Translations under genes and position numbers: made by a program | Notes under the pieces: generated by a model | What the model was told of the DNA's origin: nothing | The model's database searches: none | Seen by the model: only the letters and a program-made list of their open reading frames with translations | Source: Isoetes taiwanensis | Taxonomy: Eukaryota; Streptophyta; Lycopodiopsida; Isoetales; Isoetaceae | Direction: 5' to 3' | DNA length: 64,000 bases | Assembly (NCBI GenBank): GCA_021234155.1 | Contig: JAJEKV010000080.1 | Span: 1,410,182-1,474,181, forward strand | Part shown: piece by piece, positions 56,529-64,000 of the stretch | Position numbering within the stretch: the stretch's first letter is position 1 | Layout: each line of letters opens with the position of its first letter

Positions 56529-56771
56529 TCAGTCTTCATCAACAGCTGCTGGAGTGATCCATGATATTTCATAGCTATTGCGCTCGGGAAGCCAAATGAG
56601 GTGGATCATAACACGAATCATCCCGGGGCAACGAATCTCAGCACCATTAGCTTTGGATTGAAGGTAGGGATCAAGAAGAATACCCCCATCTTGGCAACCG
56701 ACAAGATCATTGTAGCTCATTGAGCACTTGATCGCCTCGATGTGGTGAACAGAAGAAGGCGAATAATCCAT
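56529..56771 (-). CDS. Small 80-residue protein, paralogue 2
   Basis: An 80-codon frame (MDYSPSSVHH...AAVDED) with the same start context, length and end as the gene at 46499. It shares IKCSMSYND, LDPYLQSKANG, IRC, RVMIHLIWLP and three Cys with that gene. The family is unrecognised. It has no membrane segment. A TATAAAAG box lies at 56807-56814 on the minus strand. LINE B2 has landed about 15 bases after its stop codon, so its 3' UTR and poly-A signal may come from LINE sequence. Confidence 0.7.
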   Translation of the reverse strand: MDYSPSSVHHIEAIKCSMSYNDLVGCQDGGILLDPYLQSKANGAEIRCPGMIRVMIHLIWLPERNSYEISWITPAAVDED

Positions 56772-56806
56772 GGGAGATGAATGAACTCTAGCCCCGAATG
56801 GAGCTG

Positions 56807-56814
56807 CTTTTATA
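56807..56814 (-). promoter_or_regulatory. TATA box of small-protein paralogue 2
   Basis: TATAAAAG on the minus strand, at the same distance from the ATG as in paralogue 1. It is embedded in the shared promoter block. Confidence 0.75.
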
Positions 56815-56939
56815 GTGAAGTAAAATTATTGATGTGAATTATTGGGGTAGACTATAGCACCATTATTGAGCGTATACAAGAGTCATGTACTGATACAAGT
56901 ATAATGCATTTTTATATGTAATGTAATGTAATGTATTAA

Positions 56940-57545
56940 TCACGCCCACTTAGGACCTTGAAGGTCATGGAGCGAAAAGTTTACAATTTCAACAACATAG
57001 AACGGTATGAATCAATATCTCTAATGAAATAACCTACTACTTTAGGATCCATGTCAAACAGGGATTGAAAATTAACAACAATGGATACCATGTTTGATTC
57101 TAATCTCTTCGTAAGCAGGGAAGCCAACAAATACATGGTTTTCATCTTCGATCTGATTGTAATCACATAGAGTACAGAGTCTATCTTCCCTAGGAATCCC
57201 ATACCATCTTCCCGTTTCCACACGTAGCTTGTGAGAGCTGATCCTGTATCTTGCAATCAGCTGTTTCAGAAACCTAGGGATATCAGCCTTCAGATATTCT
57301 TGGTCCGAGTATATTACCATCTGGTTTACTTCAGAAACATAAGAAATCATCCGCGAACCCTTATTAGCCCATAATTTCGCCACAGCCACTGTTTGTATGA
57401 GATCCCTGGCACCTATAGCAGTGCTTGGCCAATTAGTCTTTATGAATGTCGAGACAGCTACATTGTCTACTAACACCAAAGCATTCGACCACTTCACTAA
57501 GTCGTGCAACTGTGGCATCTTGGCACAAGCTTGGCATCTCATTGA
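56940..57545 (-). mobile_element. LINE family B3, C-terminal fragment
   Basis: A minus-strand LINE end. From about 57545 to 57072 the frame reads AVAKLWANKGSRMISYVSEV, RYRISSHKLRVETGRWYGI and CTLCDYNQIEDENHVFVG, clearly matching the B2 C-terminus. After a frame change the last residues are DIDSYRSMLLKL at 56990. A 3' hairpin (56954-56966) and a pentanucleotide tail (ATTAC)n near 56910-56940 follow. It is 5'-truncated. Confidence 0.85.
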
Positions 57546-58055
57546 CGACCTTTCTGGCATGGGGCATAGCTTCATCAAGGTGGCAGCCAGGAAGTCATCA
57601 CCTAATCTAGTGTCAGCTACTGCTTGATTAGGATCGGTAAAGATGATCACACTGAAGCCATAAGGCATATCACAGCATTCATGCAAAATTGTGCAATTCC
57701 TCTCGACAGGTTTTTCCCTAGAAATACCCCCAGGACGATGTAGTGAACCAAACGGAGTAGTGGGATCCTCCAACGACAACCAGTTCAGCTTCTTTATCTG
57801 TGCAGGCGGAGTGGAGACGGCAGTGTTATCTTCAAGCTCAATCACATCTCCCTCGGGCCACAAAATAAAACTCCCTCTGGACTCTGCAAGTATTGAAATT
57901 TCGGGTTCCGGATAAGGCAATGGAATGCTCCCATCAAGAATGGCTTCCACAGACACTACAGCGAAACCCTCGGGCAAGGGCAAGTTATGGTGCTTTGTGA
58001 AGTTGTGTAGACGAGCCTCCCCAAAATTCGTCCCATTGAATAAAATAGACATCAA
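57072..58055 (-). CDS. Chimeric ORF: En/Spm-like domain joined to LINE C-terminus
   Basis: 327 open codons. The true ATG is probably at 58052. Residues about 20-75 (LPLPEGFAVVSVEAILDG, then PLPYPEPEISILAESRGSF and ILWPEGDVIEL) resemble the En/Spm Tnp1-like or DUF8039 domain found in many plant transposon-derived proteins. From about residue 170 the frame is LINE B3 sequence, so the LINE fused to this gene without breaking the frame. A splice-acceptor-like TATGTCAG lies just upstream of the ATG on the minus strand. The 5' region beyond carries three copies of the ATCGC palindrome and is shared with the divergent gene at 60011. The original C-terminus is gone. Function unknown. Confidence 0.6.
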   Translation of the reverse strand: MMSILFNGTNFGEARLHNFTKHHNLPLPEGFAVVSVEAILDGSIPLPYPEPEISILAESRGSFILWPEGDVIELEDNTAVSTPPAQIKKLNWLSLEDPTTPFGSLHRPGGISREKPVERNCTILHECCDMPYGFSVIIFTDPNQAVADTRLGDDFLAATLMKLCPMPERSSMRCQACAKMPQLHDLVKWSNALVLVDNVAVSTFIKTNWPSTAIGARDLIQTVAVAKLWANKGSRMISYVSEVNQMVIYSDQEYLKADIPRFLKQLIARYRISSHKLRVETGRWYGIPREDRLCTLCDYNQIEDENHVFVGFPAYEEIRIKHGIHCC

Positions 58056-58097
58056 TTAGTCCATCCTGACATAAAAACAAAATGGAATGCTGTTAGA

Positions 58098-58113
58098 GAT
58101 CGCCGTGGCAATT
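58098..58113. repeat. Palindrome core H1
   Basis: GATCGC-CGTG-GCAATT, a degenerate member of the palindrome family. The left arm is kept and the right arm has two changes. Confidence 0.6.
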
Positions 58114-58176
58114 TTATGGAGCAATATCTGCCAATGCAATGGTGAGATTAGTCAACACACCTGGAAACTGCTACTT

Positions 58177-58196
58177 CAGATCGCCACCGCGATCTG
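58177..58196. repeat. Palindrome core H2
   Basis: CAGATCGC-CACC-GCGATCTG: 8-base perfect arms around a 4-base centre. Confidence 0.9.
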
Positions 58197-58271
58197 GTTC
58201 AGCACTCACGCTCCACAAGACCCGCGTAATGACGGTCTGGTAAGAGGCAGATACTCTAAGACTGCTGCCTT

Positions 58272-58289
58272 GGATCGCGACCGCGATCC
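58272..58289. repeat. Palindrome core H3
   Basis: GGATCGC-GACC-GCGATCC: 7-base perfect arms. The outer bases differ from H2 but still pair. Confidence 0.9.
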
Positions 58290-58299
58290 GGTTGAACAG

Positions 58300-59510
58300 A
58301 CGGAAAGTCTCGATATGCTGAACTGTCCTAACCTTCAGTGCCAAAAATGAAGTGTTTTATAAAGGTCCCGATATGTTGCATGTTCTCTAATATTTTCTCC
58401 AACATGATCAAGCAATGTGCATTTCCTTTATGCAGTGGGCATTTCAACTATGCAGCAAGAAAGTTCATACCAAAACAACAAACCTAATAAAGGAATATAG
58501 CAGAATGGATTTATTGTAGACAGACCTATTAAAGGCATATAACATAATGGAATTACTGTAGACAAACCTATTCAAGGCATATAACAATGGAATTATTGTA
58601 GATAGAAATATTGAACGCATAAAACAATTCATGGAATAAATGAATGCAATTGAAGATGACTGATCAAATTCATGCAACAAATCATCCAGAAGAACACTAC
58701 TGTCCCAAAAACTAGAAGAATGCATTAGTAGAATGGATTTAGTCTATACAGACCTTTTAAAAGCATATAACAATTCATAGAATAGAAGAATGCAATCGAA
58801 GGTAAGTGATCTATCCACGAAATGATGCAGAAAATTACTACTGTCCCAAATACAAGAACAATGCAACAAAAGCATAGAATAGATATGCATATACCCAATA
58901 AAGGCATGCCACGAATCAAGAAACAGATTTCGAACAGTAATTTGTATATGCATATCAAATCCTAAAGTAGACATCGGTTCTTGCCTGTATTGGTCGCTTA
59001 TATGTCGTCCAGATGTTGAATTTTGGTGAGCCCCAGCAGCCACCTCCCTTGCGCCTCTGTAGAAATCTCCCGAGCGCCTGAGCTAGTAATTCCTTCTGAA
59101 ATTGTTTGGAATGAATTGCTCTTCACAGTGTGGCATTGGCGGGCAAATCTCTTTTTAAAATTTGAATCAATAGCCTCTTATTCGTGCCATAATTAGTAGG
59201 ACTCTCTCTGTCGCAGTCATCGTACATTTTGTACGAGGTACATTCCGACAGCCGTAGGCCGTCTCTATCTGACAGCAATTTTCTGTGTGACGGGTACTAA
59301 CTTTTCACCGCCTCCTTAATGCCGCGGGGCATTTCTCACGCGTGAATTTATGACAAGTGCATTTATGTCAGGCACATTTATGTCAGGGCATTAATGAGAA
59401 GGCATGTAGTACGACTCGTTAATGAGGGCCGCCGGCGGAATTAATTGCGCACGTGCGAGTCTGACAACTGCAGGACATTTATGGCGGGACATTTATGGCG
59501 GGCGACTCCA
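58300..59510. other. Region between the divergent genes
   Basis: It contains a diverged repeat around GGCATATAACA / TAATGGAATTATTGTAGA (58500-58620) and short repeats of GCATTTATG and GGACATTTATGGCGG (59340-59510). It probably includes the promoters of both divergent genes. No gene lies inside. Confidence 0.5.
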
Positions 59511-59544
59511 GGCTACTTAAACCCATTTCGCGATTTTTTTAGTT

Positions 59545-59610
59545 AGAGTTTCATAGCACCTTCGAAAAAAAACCAGCGCTTCATGTCTCGATCAGCCGCC
59601 CTTAAAGAAG
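59545..59610 (+). other. Candidate 5' exon of the ParB/methyltransferase gene
   Basis: A TTAAA-type box at about 59515 precedes a stretch that ends in a GAAG/GTAATT donor-like site at 59611. An ATG at 59583 would run out of frame with the ATG at 60011, so it would be an upstream ORF if used. Inferred from signals only. Confidence 0.35.
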
Positions 59611-59678
59611 GTAATTTTCGTGCTTTCTTTTAGCACTAGTCAATTGACACCATTTGCATCTTAGAATTTCAATGAAAA

Positions 59679-60000
59679 GAGGTCGACAGGATCGCCATCG
59701 CGATCCTGTCGATCTCTATATGTATGAGCTGTAGGCATTATAGTGCTCTAAGAAATCGCGGCCGCGATTTATGAGAGCACTATAATAATAAATCTAGTGT
59801 TTCATTGTCCGAAAGATCGCCTCCGCGATCCTTCAGAACATAACACTGGAACATGTTTGTTTGCATTGCTTGCAAGGATCGCGGTCGCGTTCCTTGCCTG
59901 CACTTTTTCAAAATGTTTGCTTGCTTGTCTTTAAATAATAGAGGTTTCAAGTGTCCTCAGTAATTGGGGCCGCGATTTCTCTGAGGCCTTTGTGAATCTC
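59679..60000. repeat. Array of five palindromic hairpins (H4-H8) in a 5' intron
   Basis: Core centres lie near 59698, 59762, 59823, 59885 and 59970, about 61-64 bases apart with a last gap of 85. H4 has perfect 13-base arms (TCGACAGGATCGC). H5 has AAATCGC-GGCC-GCGATTT plus 13-base outer arms (ATTATAGTGCTCT / AGAGCACTATAAT). H6 has GATCGC-CTCC-GCGATC plus AGTGTT / AACACT. H7 has GCAAGGATCGC-GGTC with one mismatch and AACAT / ATGTT outside. H8 has CCTCAG / CTGAGG around a partly changed core. The array ends 10 bases before the ATG at 60011, within a predicted intron (59611-60010). Core conserved, arms different but self-complementary. Confidence 0.88.
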
Positions 60001-60010
60001 TTGCTTTAAG

Positions 60011-60829
60011 ATGTCTATTGACCTTTTTAATCATCTATATGCAGCACTTGACCTCTTTCGAGGGCCAAATGTTGAACCCATGCGGATAGTAACTCCCGAC
60101 AAAAGTCGGAAGTGGTGCATGGAAATTGCCCAAGCGATACCGCATATCAAAGGGGACCGCAGGAAGGACCTCTGCCTCTTTTTCAGGATAGGAAAGGGCC
60201 CAGATGACTTTGAACAGTTGGGCATCATCGTAGCCATGTGGGAGGGTACGAAGAATAATGTGCAGGATGCCATTATATGTAGCGTGGAGGACACGCATCA
60301 GTTGCAGTTTGTGGAGTACATCCTGCGATGGCAGAACTACGACCCCTCCATCATGGTCGCAAGCAAAGTGAACAAGCCGGCTAGTGGCAAGGGTGTGCCA
60401 ACGAGTGCAAAGAGATATGGTTGGATTCTGCCATCATATGATTCTTTGTCTCTCTCTGGTATTAAGTGCAACAAAGATCTTCTTGTAGGCTTCAGCAAGT
60501 GAAGAAAGGGATTGTCAGTAGATAAGAAGCCTCCTTCTTGTGCAATTAAGACTACTAAGGACAACAAGCTACCCTCGCATATCGATACAAACTGGTTGCG
60601 TGCAGTTGCTAAGAAAAGGACTGTTGCTCCATTGGCTGCAGTTGGTGAATCATCTGCACCGAAAGATCCAGTTATGACCTGCTCTGCTAATCCAATATCC
60701 TCAGCAGTTGTAGATCCTACTGCTCCGAAATTGCTCATGCCTTCCCCTATAGTACATTCTAGTCAAAAGGATGAACCACTACAACAGAAGACACGTACTT
60801 TCAAGATTAAACCACTTCAACTGCAATAA
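60011..60829 (+). pseudogene. ParB/methyltransferase gene, N-terminal region
   Basis: The region opens with MSIDLFNHLYAALDLFRGPN directly after an AAG acceptor. Residues such as DRRKDLCLFFRIGKGPDDFE, IIVAMWEGTKNNVQDAII and QFVEYILRWQNYDPSIMVAS look like a folded domain I cannot name. A Pro/Ser/Lys-rich linker (KPPSCAIKTTKDNKLP, VVDPTAPKLLMPSP) follows. The gene as a whole is broken in about five places, so I list it as a relic and do not assign a product. Its promoter region is shared with the minus-strand ORF at 58055. Confidence 0.6.
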
Positions 60830-61118
60830 CTTTGCCTTCTGATACTCGTATGCCTGAGGAACTCAAGTTCAACCCTGCCGAGGAAAAAAATCTTGCAGAA
60901 CAAACCGCACAAAAACTCGAAGAGTTTAGAAAATTTTATCCCATGGGGCTGAATTGGTTCACAAAAGTAAGTATTTTTTACTGTAAGACAGCTCCAGCTA
61001 CAATGACGCACAGATTTCGTTCTAACGACCATGTGCAAACTCTAATAAGGAGCTTCAAGAAGTGCCCTATAGAGGTTCTTACACCGGCAGATGTTGTGCC
61101 TTTTGACCCCATCACAAA

Positions 61119-61182
61119 GTAAGTACTTTGTATACATACATTACTGTCATGTATTAAAATACTAAATTATTTTCTTTCGCAG
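61119..61182 (+). other. Predicted 64-base intron
   Basis: GTAAGTACTTTG at the donor and TTTCTTTCGCAG at the acceptor are textbook GT-AG ends. The intervening sequence is AT-rich. It is very short for a plant intron. Confidence 0.6.
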
Positions 61183-61427
61183 AAAAATAATTACTTGATC
61201 GAGGCCTGAGAAGCTTCAAAACAAAAAATTCTACATTATTTCTGGAAACCACAGCATATTTGCTGCTCAGATCCTTTGCTCTGTTATGGGTACCGTTGAA
61301 CAACGCTTGGAAACGCTTGAAATTTGCAAAAGTTTATGCCAAGAGAAGAACACGAATGCTGAATGGAAACCTGTCCAACAGGGAGTACATCCAATTATCT
61401 ATTCAATGCAATGACATAATTGCAGAC

Positions 61428-61950
61428 CAATGTTGTTAAAAAACCCGTTTTTTATTTTTAAAGTACCTCTATAAAAATCTTCACGTTTTTTAAAGGATTT
61501 TTATGATTATGTATGGCCAAAAAACAAAATTGCACATTCTTTGCACTGCTTTATTGGACATATTTGCTATGAAGATGTAGCATGCCAACAAGTAAATCAG
61601 AAGCTTATGCTGCTATTAGAAACTATTAAGTTCAAGTACAAAGATATCATAGCTATTTTGCCATGCAACTCTTAAGAAAGTTCAGAAAAACATTATTCTA
61701 AAGGTTAAGATATACAAGAATTCTATATACAAAGATAAATAAGTATAAGAATAACATATATTTGGATAAAAAAAATCACAGTCTAAAGATTTTTAAGGAT
61801 TTTTAAAGATTTTTAGGGATTTTAAAGATTTTTAACGTATTTTATATAAAATACGTTTTTAAAGATTTTTTCTAAAAATTTTAAAAATCTTCAAAAAATC
61901 TTAAAAAACGTTTTTTAAACGTACGGATTTTGACGTATTTAACAACATTG
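61428..61950. mobile_element. 523-bp hAT-type MITE
   Basis: The terminal inverted repeats CAATGTTGTTAAA / TTTAACAACATTG are flanked by an 8-base duplication, TTGCAGAC (61420-61427 and 61951-61958). Both features fit the hAT superfamily. The interior is AT-rich with repeated AAAGATTTTTA words and a self-complementary right half. No coding capacity. It must be younger than the gene it interrupts. Confidence 0.88.
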
Positions 61951-62072
61951 TTGCAGACACTATGTACAGAGAGCCAATTGTCGAGAAGCTTCAACAATTG
62001 CGTAATCAGCACAAGGCTTTCGGTTGCCCTCCACAGGGACCAACGGGCACAGCAGTGACATCAGCTTGGAAG

Positions 62073-62137
62073 GTTAGCCTACTCACGTTTTGCTGAAACA
62101 GATCGCGACCGCGATCCTAACGAGTATTTCATTGCAG
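62073..62137 (+). other. Predicted 65-base intron carrying palindrome H9
   Basis: It has a GTTAGCCT donor and an ATTGCAG acceptor, and the coding frame is kept across it. GATCGC-GACC-GCGATC sits at 62101-62116, in the middle. This is the only family member found downstream of the 5' region. Confidence 0.65.
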
Positions 62138-62584
62138 GATTTTGTTGAAGTCGCCACTACTACATTGAAGGTAAAAGAACTTAAAGACGAAAAACAGTTT
62201 CTCTTTATGCACGACGAACCATGGGCAAAGTTCATGGAGGTTGTAAATAAGTGGGCAGCACGGAAGCTATCAGATGATCATAGAGAACTGCCAGAGAAGC
62301 CAACAAAAGATTTTTTCAATAAAATATTTCTCAGGTACCTTCGTGGCATGAATAATGCGGAGGTGACCCAACTGATGGATGAGATTCTAGCGGGAAAGAC
62401 ATATTTGGTGCAGTCTGGATATAGCGACAGGCACGACTGTAAGCAGAGGGCCTTAGGCATCAGAACTCTGACCTTGATGCACCGTGAGGTACTATCTTAT
62501 GCCAATTGCTTGCTAGATAAAAAATACGGCAGCATGGAGGAGCTTGTGGCACTATTCCCGCATGAAGAGAGGCTATTAATATAG
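62138..62584 (+). pseudogene. ParB/methyltransferase gene, linker domain
   Basis: A well-kept helical stretch: FVEVATTTLKVKELKDEKQF, EPWAKFMEVVNKWAARKLS, FFNKIFLRYLRGMNNAEV and HREVLSYANCLLDKKYGSM. I do not recognise the domain. The composition is that of a genuine protein. It joins the ParB-like and methyltransferase-like parts. Confidence 0.55.
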
Positions 62585-62589
62585 CAGGT

Positions 62590-64000
62590 ATGGATTTTGA
62601 TTATATCAAGGCCAACTATAACAAGGATCACGTCCAGGGAAATCTTCCCACTGTTTTCTTAGAAGCTATTCACGCTATACTCAAATCCGATGAAGCAAGG
62701 AAACAGAAAGAAAAGAGAAACATTGTTAAAGCAGTAACTAAATCTGGTACTCTTGTCGGGGGCAAGTATCAGAAAATGCTACAATGGTTTTCATTGATAT
62801 GCGCAGTTTCAGCACTGTGTGGGATGTGAAAAAATACACAGATCTTTTCAGCAGGATAGCAAGCATGACAACTGCAAAGGTATATCACATCGTCATGTTC
62901 TTGAGATCAGTCCACTTGCCAAACTGCTTGTTCAGCCAAAATCAGATCTAGGGGAGTTCGCATGTCTCCATGGGTGCTTATGAAGAACAAGACTGGGTTA
63001 GCAAGAAAATGGTGAAGGAATTTCAATACTACGTCACCCATGTGACAATCAATAGAAGTGAGGCGCGTATCTTGCCTGTGCAACCCAGGTTGGAGCTGCG
63101 TCTAACTCAGGGGACCAATGCACCAAGGCACACCTCTTCCAAAGTATCCTATCATAGGTAATGAGGAGGTGGACGCAAAAATGAAGAAGAAATATCAGGA
63201 ATACTTCACAGGTAAGCCAAAGTTCTCATGGGCAGCTATGGAAGGGGATTTCGTTCTCAAAGGCCAGGCTAAAACGCCTTATATTTACGCCATGGTCAAG
63301 GAGTTGGTTCCCGATGATGGTGCTGTTCTTGACTTCTTTTCCGCGGGGATAGCTTCTAGAGTGGCTCTAATGCAAGGGAAACGTAGCATTTCCTTGGAGT
63401 ATGACGACAAGGTCTGCAGGTTTTTGAGATCGTTCTTCGAGACCTTAGAGAAAATGGCAAGGCCAGACTGTGAAGAAGAAGAAGAGGAACATAAAGAAGT
63501 CCCTAACGCTGGAGACGTTCCGGACATCAAGATAACTCAACAGACCGATCTGAGTAACATGGAGACGATCCTGGACCAGTTAGATCAGAAAGGCTTTGAA
63601 GAGAGGCTACAGGAAACTCGGGTGTTGCTAGAGAAGATGGAAAGAGACTCCGCTGCATTTGATAAAACATTCGAAAAGCTCGAGGTACTGAACCAGAAGT
63701 TTGAAATGGCAATGCCATTAATAACTGATATGATCGACAAACAATCTACCCAGTTTGAATACATGGGTACCTCTGAAGCCGACTCTCAGTTTGAAGAGCC
63801 AGAAAAGATCGAAGGAAGCAAGAGAAGGAAATTAGTGGGCACGTCCGAATTCGCTGGTGAGCTACGTGAGGAATTGTTGGATACACAGTGCTCAAGGCAT
63901 GTGCAGGATATCGCCAATGCAATGGACGTAGAGATCCCTTCGGTTACAGGATATCCCGAAATGAATCTCTCACAGACCCTTGCCTTAGGAAAGGAACATG
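62590..64000 (+). pseudogene. Beta-class DNA methyltransferase-like region, runs off the window
   Basis: The order matches beta-class (N6-adenine/N4-cytosine) methyltransferases, where the catalytic motif precedes the AdoMet motif. ATMVFIDMRSFSTVWDVKKY lies at about 62775-62840, where family members have DPPY or similar. VLDFFSAGIASRVALMQGKR, followed by SLEYDDKVCRF, is at 63325-63425, where members have a DPFxGxGT box then ELD/EYD. The upstream KTPYIYAMVKELVPDDG also fits. The catalytic DPPY is not present in recognisable form and the Gly-rich loop is altered, so enzyme activity is doubtful even apart from the breaks. From the ATG at 63118 the frame is open to 64000, with an acidic, helical tail (FEERLQETRVLLEKMERD). 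Truncated by the window. Confidence 0.55.

Larger units (their letters stand above)
60832..62072 (+). pseudogene. ParB/sulfiredoxin-like domain region
   Basis: The first half reads THRFRSNDHVQTLIRSFKK and then IEVLTPADVVPFDPI. This has the form of the start of a ParB-like domain, where a strand precedes a residue such as ...V.PFDPI. After a predicted 64-base intron, FYIISGNHSIFAAQ matches the ParB hallmark of a Gly-x-His-x-x-x-Ala type (compare GERRLRAA in bacterial ParB). Basic helical sequence (WKRLKFAKVYAKRRTRM) follows. In bacteria and phages the domain binds nucleotides and DNA, and some members are nucleases. A 523-bp MITE sits within this part. Relic, several breaks; assigned by motif only. 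Confidence 0.55.

Noticed and set aside
59679-60000. CRISPR-like array (palindromic core at near-regular spacing)
   Set aside because: The spacers are not independent: they pair with each other as hairpin arms. Repeats are short and variable, and the context is eukaryotic with no cas genes.

Overview
Organism and overall character. The window is nuclear DNA of a land plant with a repeat-rich, gene-poor genome. This rests on a Ty1/copia element primed by plant initiator-Met tRNA, relics of a plant Raf-like kinase and of F-box/kelch genes with plant-style introns, CACTA- and hAT-type elements, and several LINE lineages. I cannot name the species; a large-genome seed-free plant or gymnosperm would fit. 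Little of the sequence looks like working host gene. The best candidates are an F-box/kelch gene (43754-44842, minus) and two related 80-residue small-protein genes (46499-46741 plus, 56529-56771 minus).

Layout. 1-9795: a minus-strand LINE (family A) split by a young copia element (1649-8221, 5-bp target duplication), itself interrupted by a 935-bp terminal-inverted-repeat element. 10091-10226: a perfect hexanucleotide repeat. 11142-12250: a decayed Raf-like kinase, with part duplicated at 12955-13190. 13440-14430: local repeats. 16326-18652: an F-box/kelch pseudogene broken by two insertions whose edges can be placed against its intact paralogue. 18700-25060: intergenic DNA with short repeats, a foldback element and a possible SINE. 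25060-27430: two family-A LINE 3' pieces. 27780-29150: an unrecognised decayed minus-strand gene. 31345-33064: a CACTA-like element. 34000-38415: a longer but degraded family-A LINE. 39905-42437: another split copy. 43754-44842: the intact F-box gene.

46380-56900 is bracketed by the two inverted small-protein genes. Between them lie a family-B LINE (ORF1 plus ORF2), a DUF7869-type transposase relic, an LTR-like segment and a second family-B LINE with a 950-codon open frame.

56940-64000 is the most unusual part. A minus-strand ORF (57072-58055) joins an En/Spm-like domain to a LINE C-terminus. Divergent from it is a broken gene (60011 to the window end) combining a ParB/sulfiredoxin-like motif with a beta-class N6-adenine/N4-cytosine DNA methyltransferase-like C-terminus. 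Around the starts of both genes, and in one internal intron, are nine copies of a palindromic core, ATCGC-N4-GCGAT. In the best copies the flanking arms differ in sequence between copies but remain self-complementary within each copy. Five copies form a near-regular array in the intron just before the ATG of the ParB/methyltransferase gene. ParB-methyltransferase combinations are familiar from phages and bacteria, so a copy in plant DNA beside its own palindrome family is the strongest candidate here for an undescribed system, although this copy is broken.
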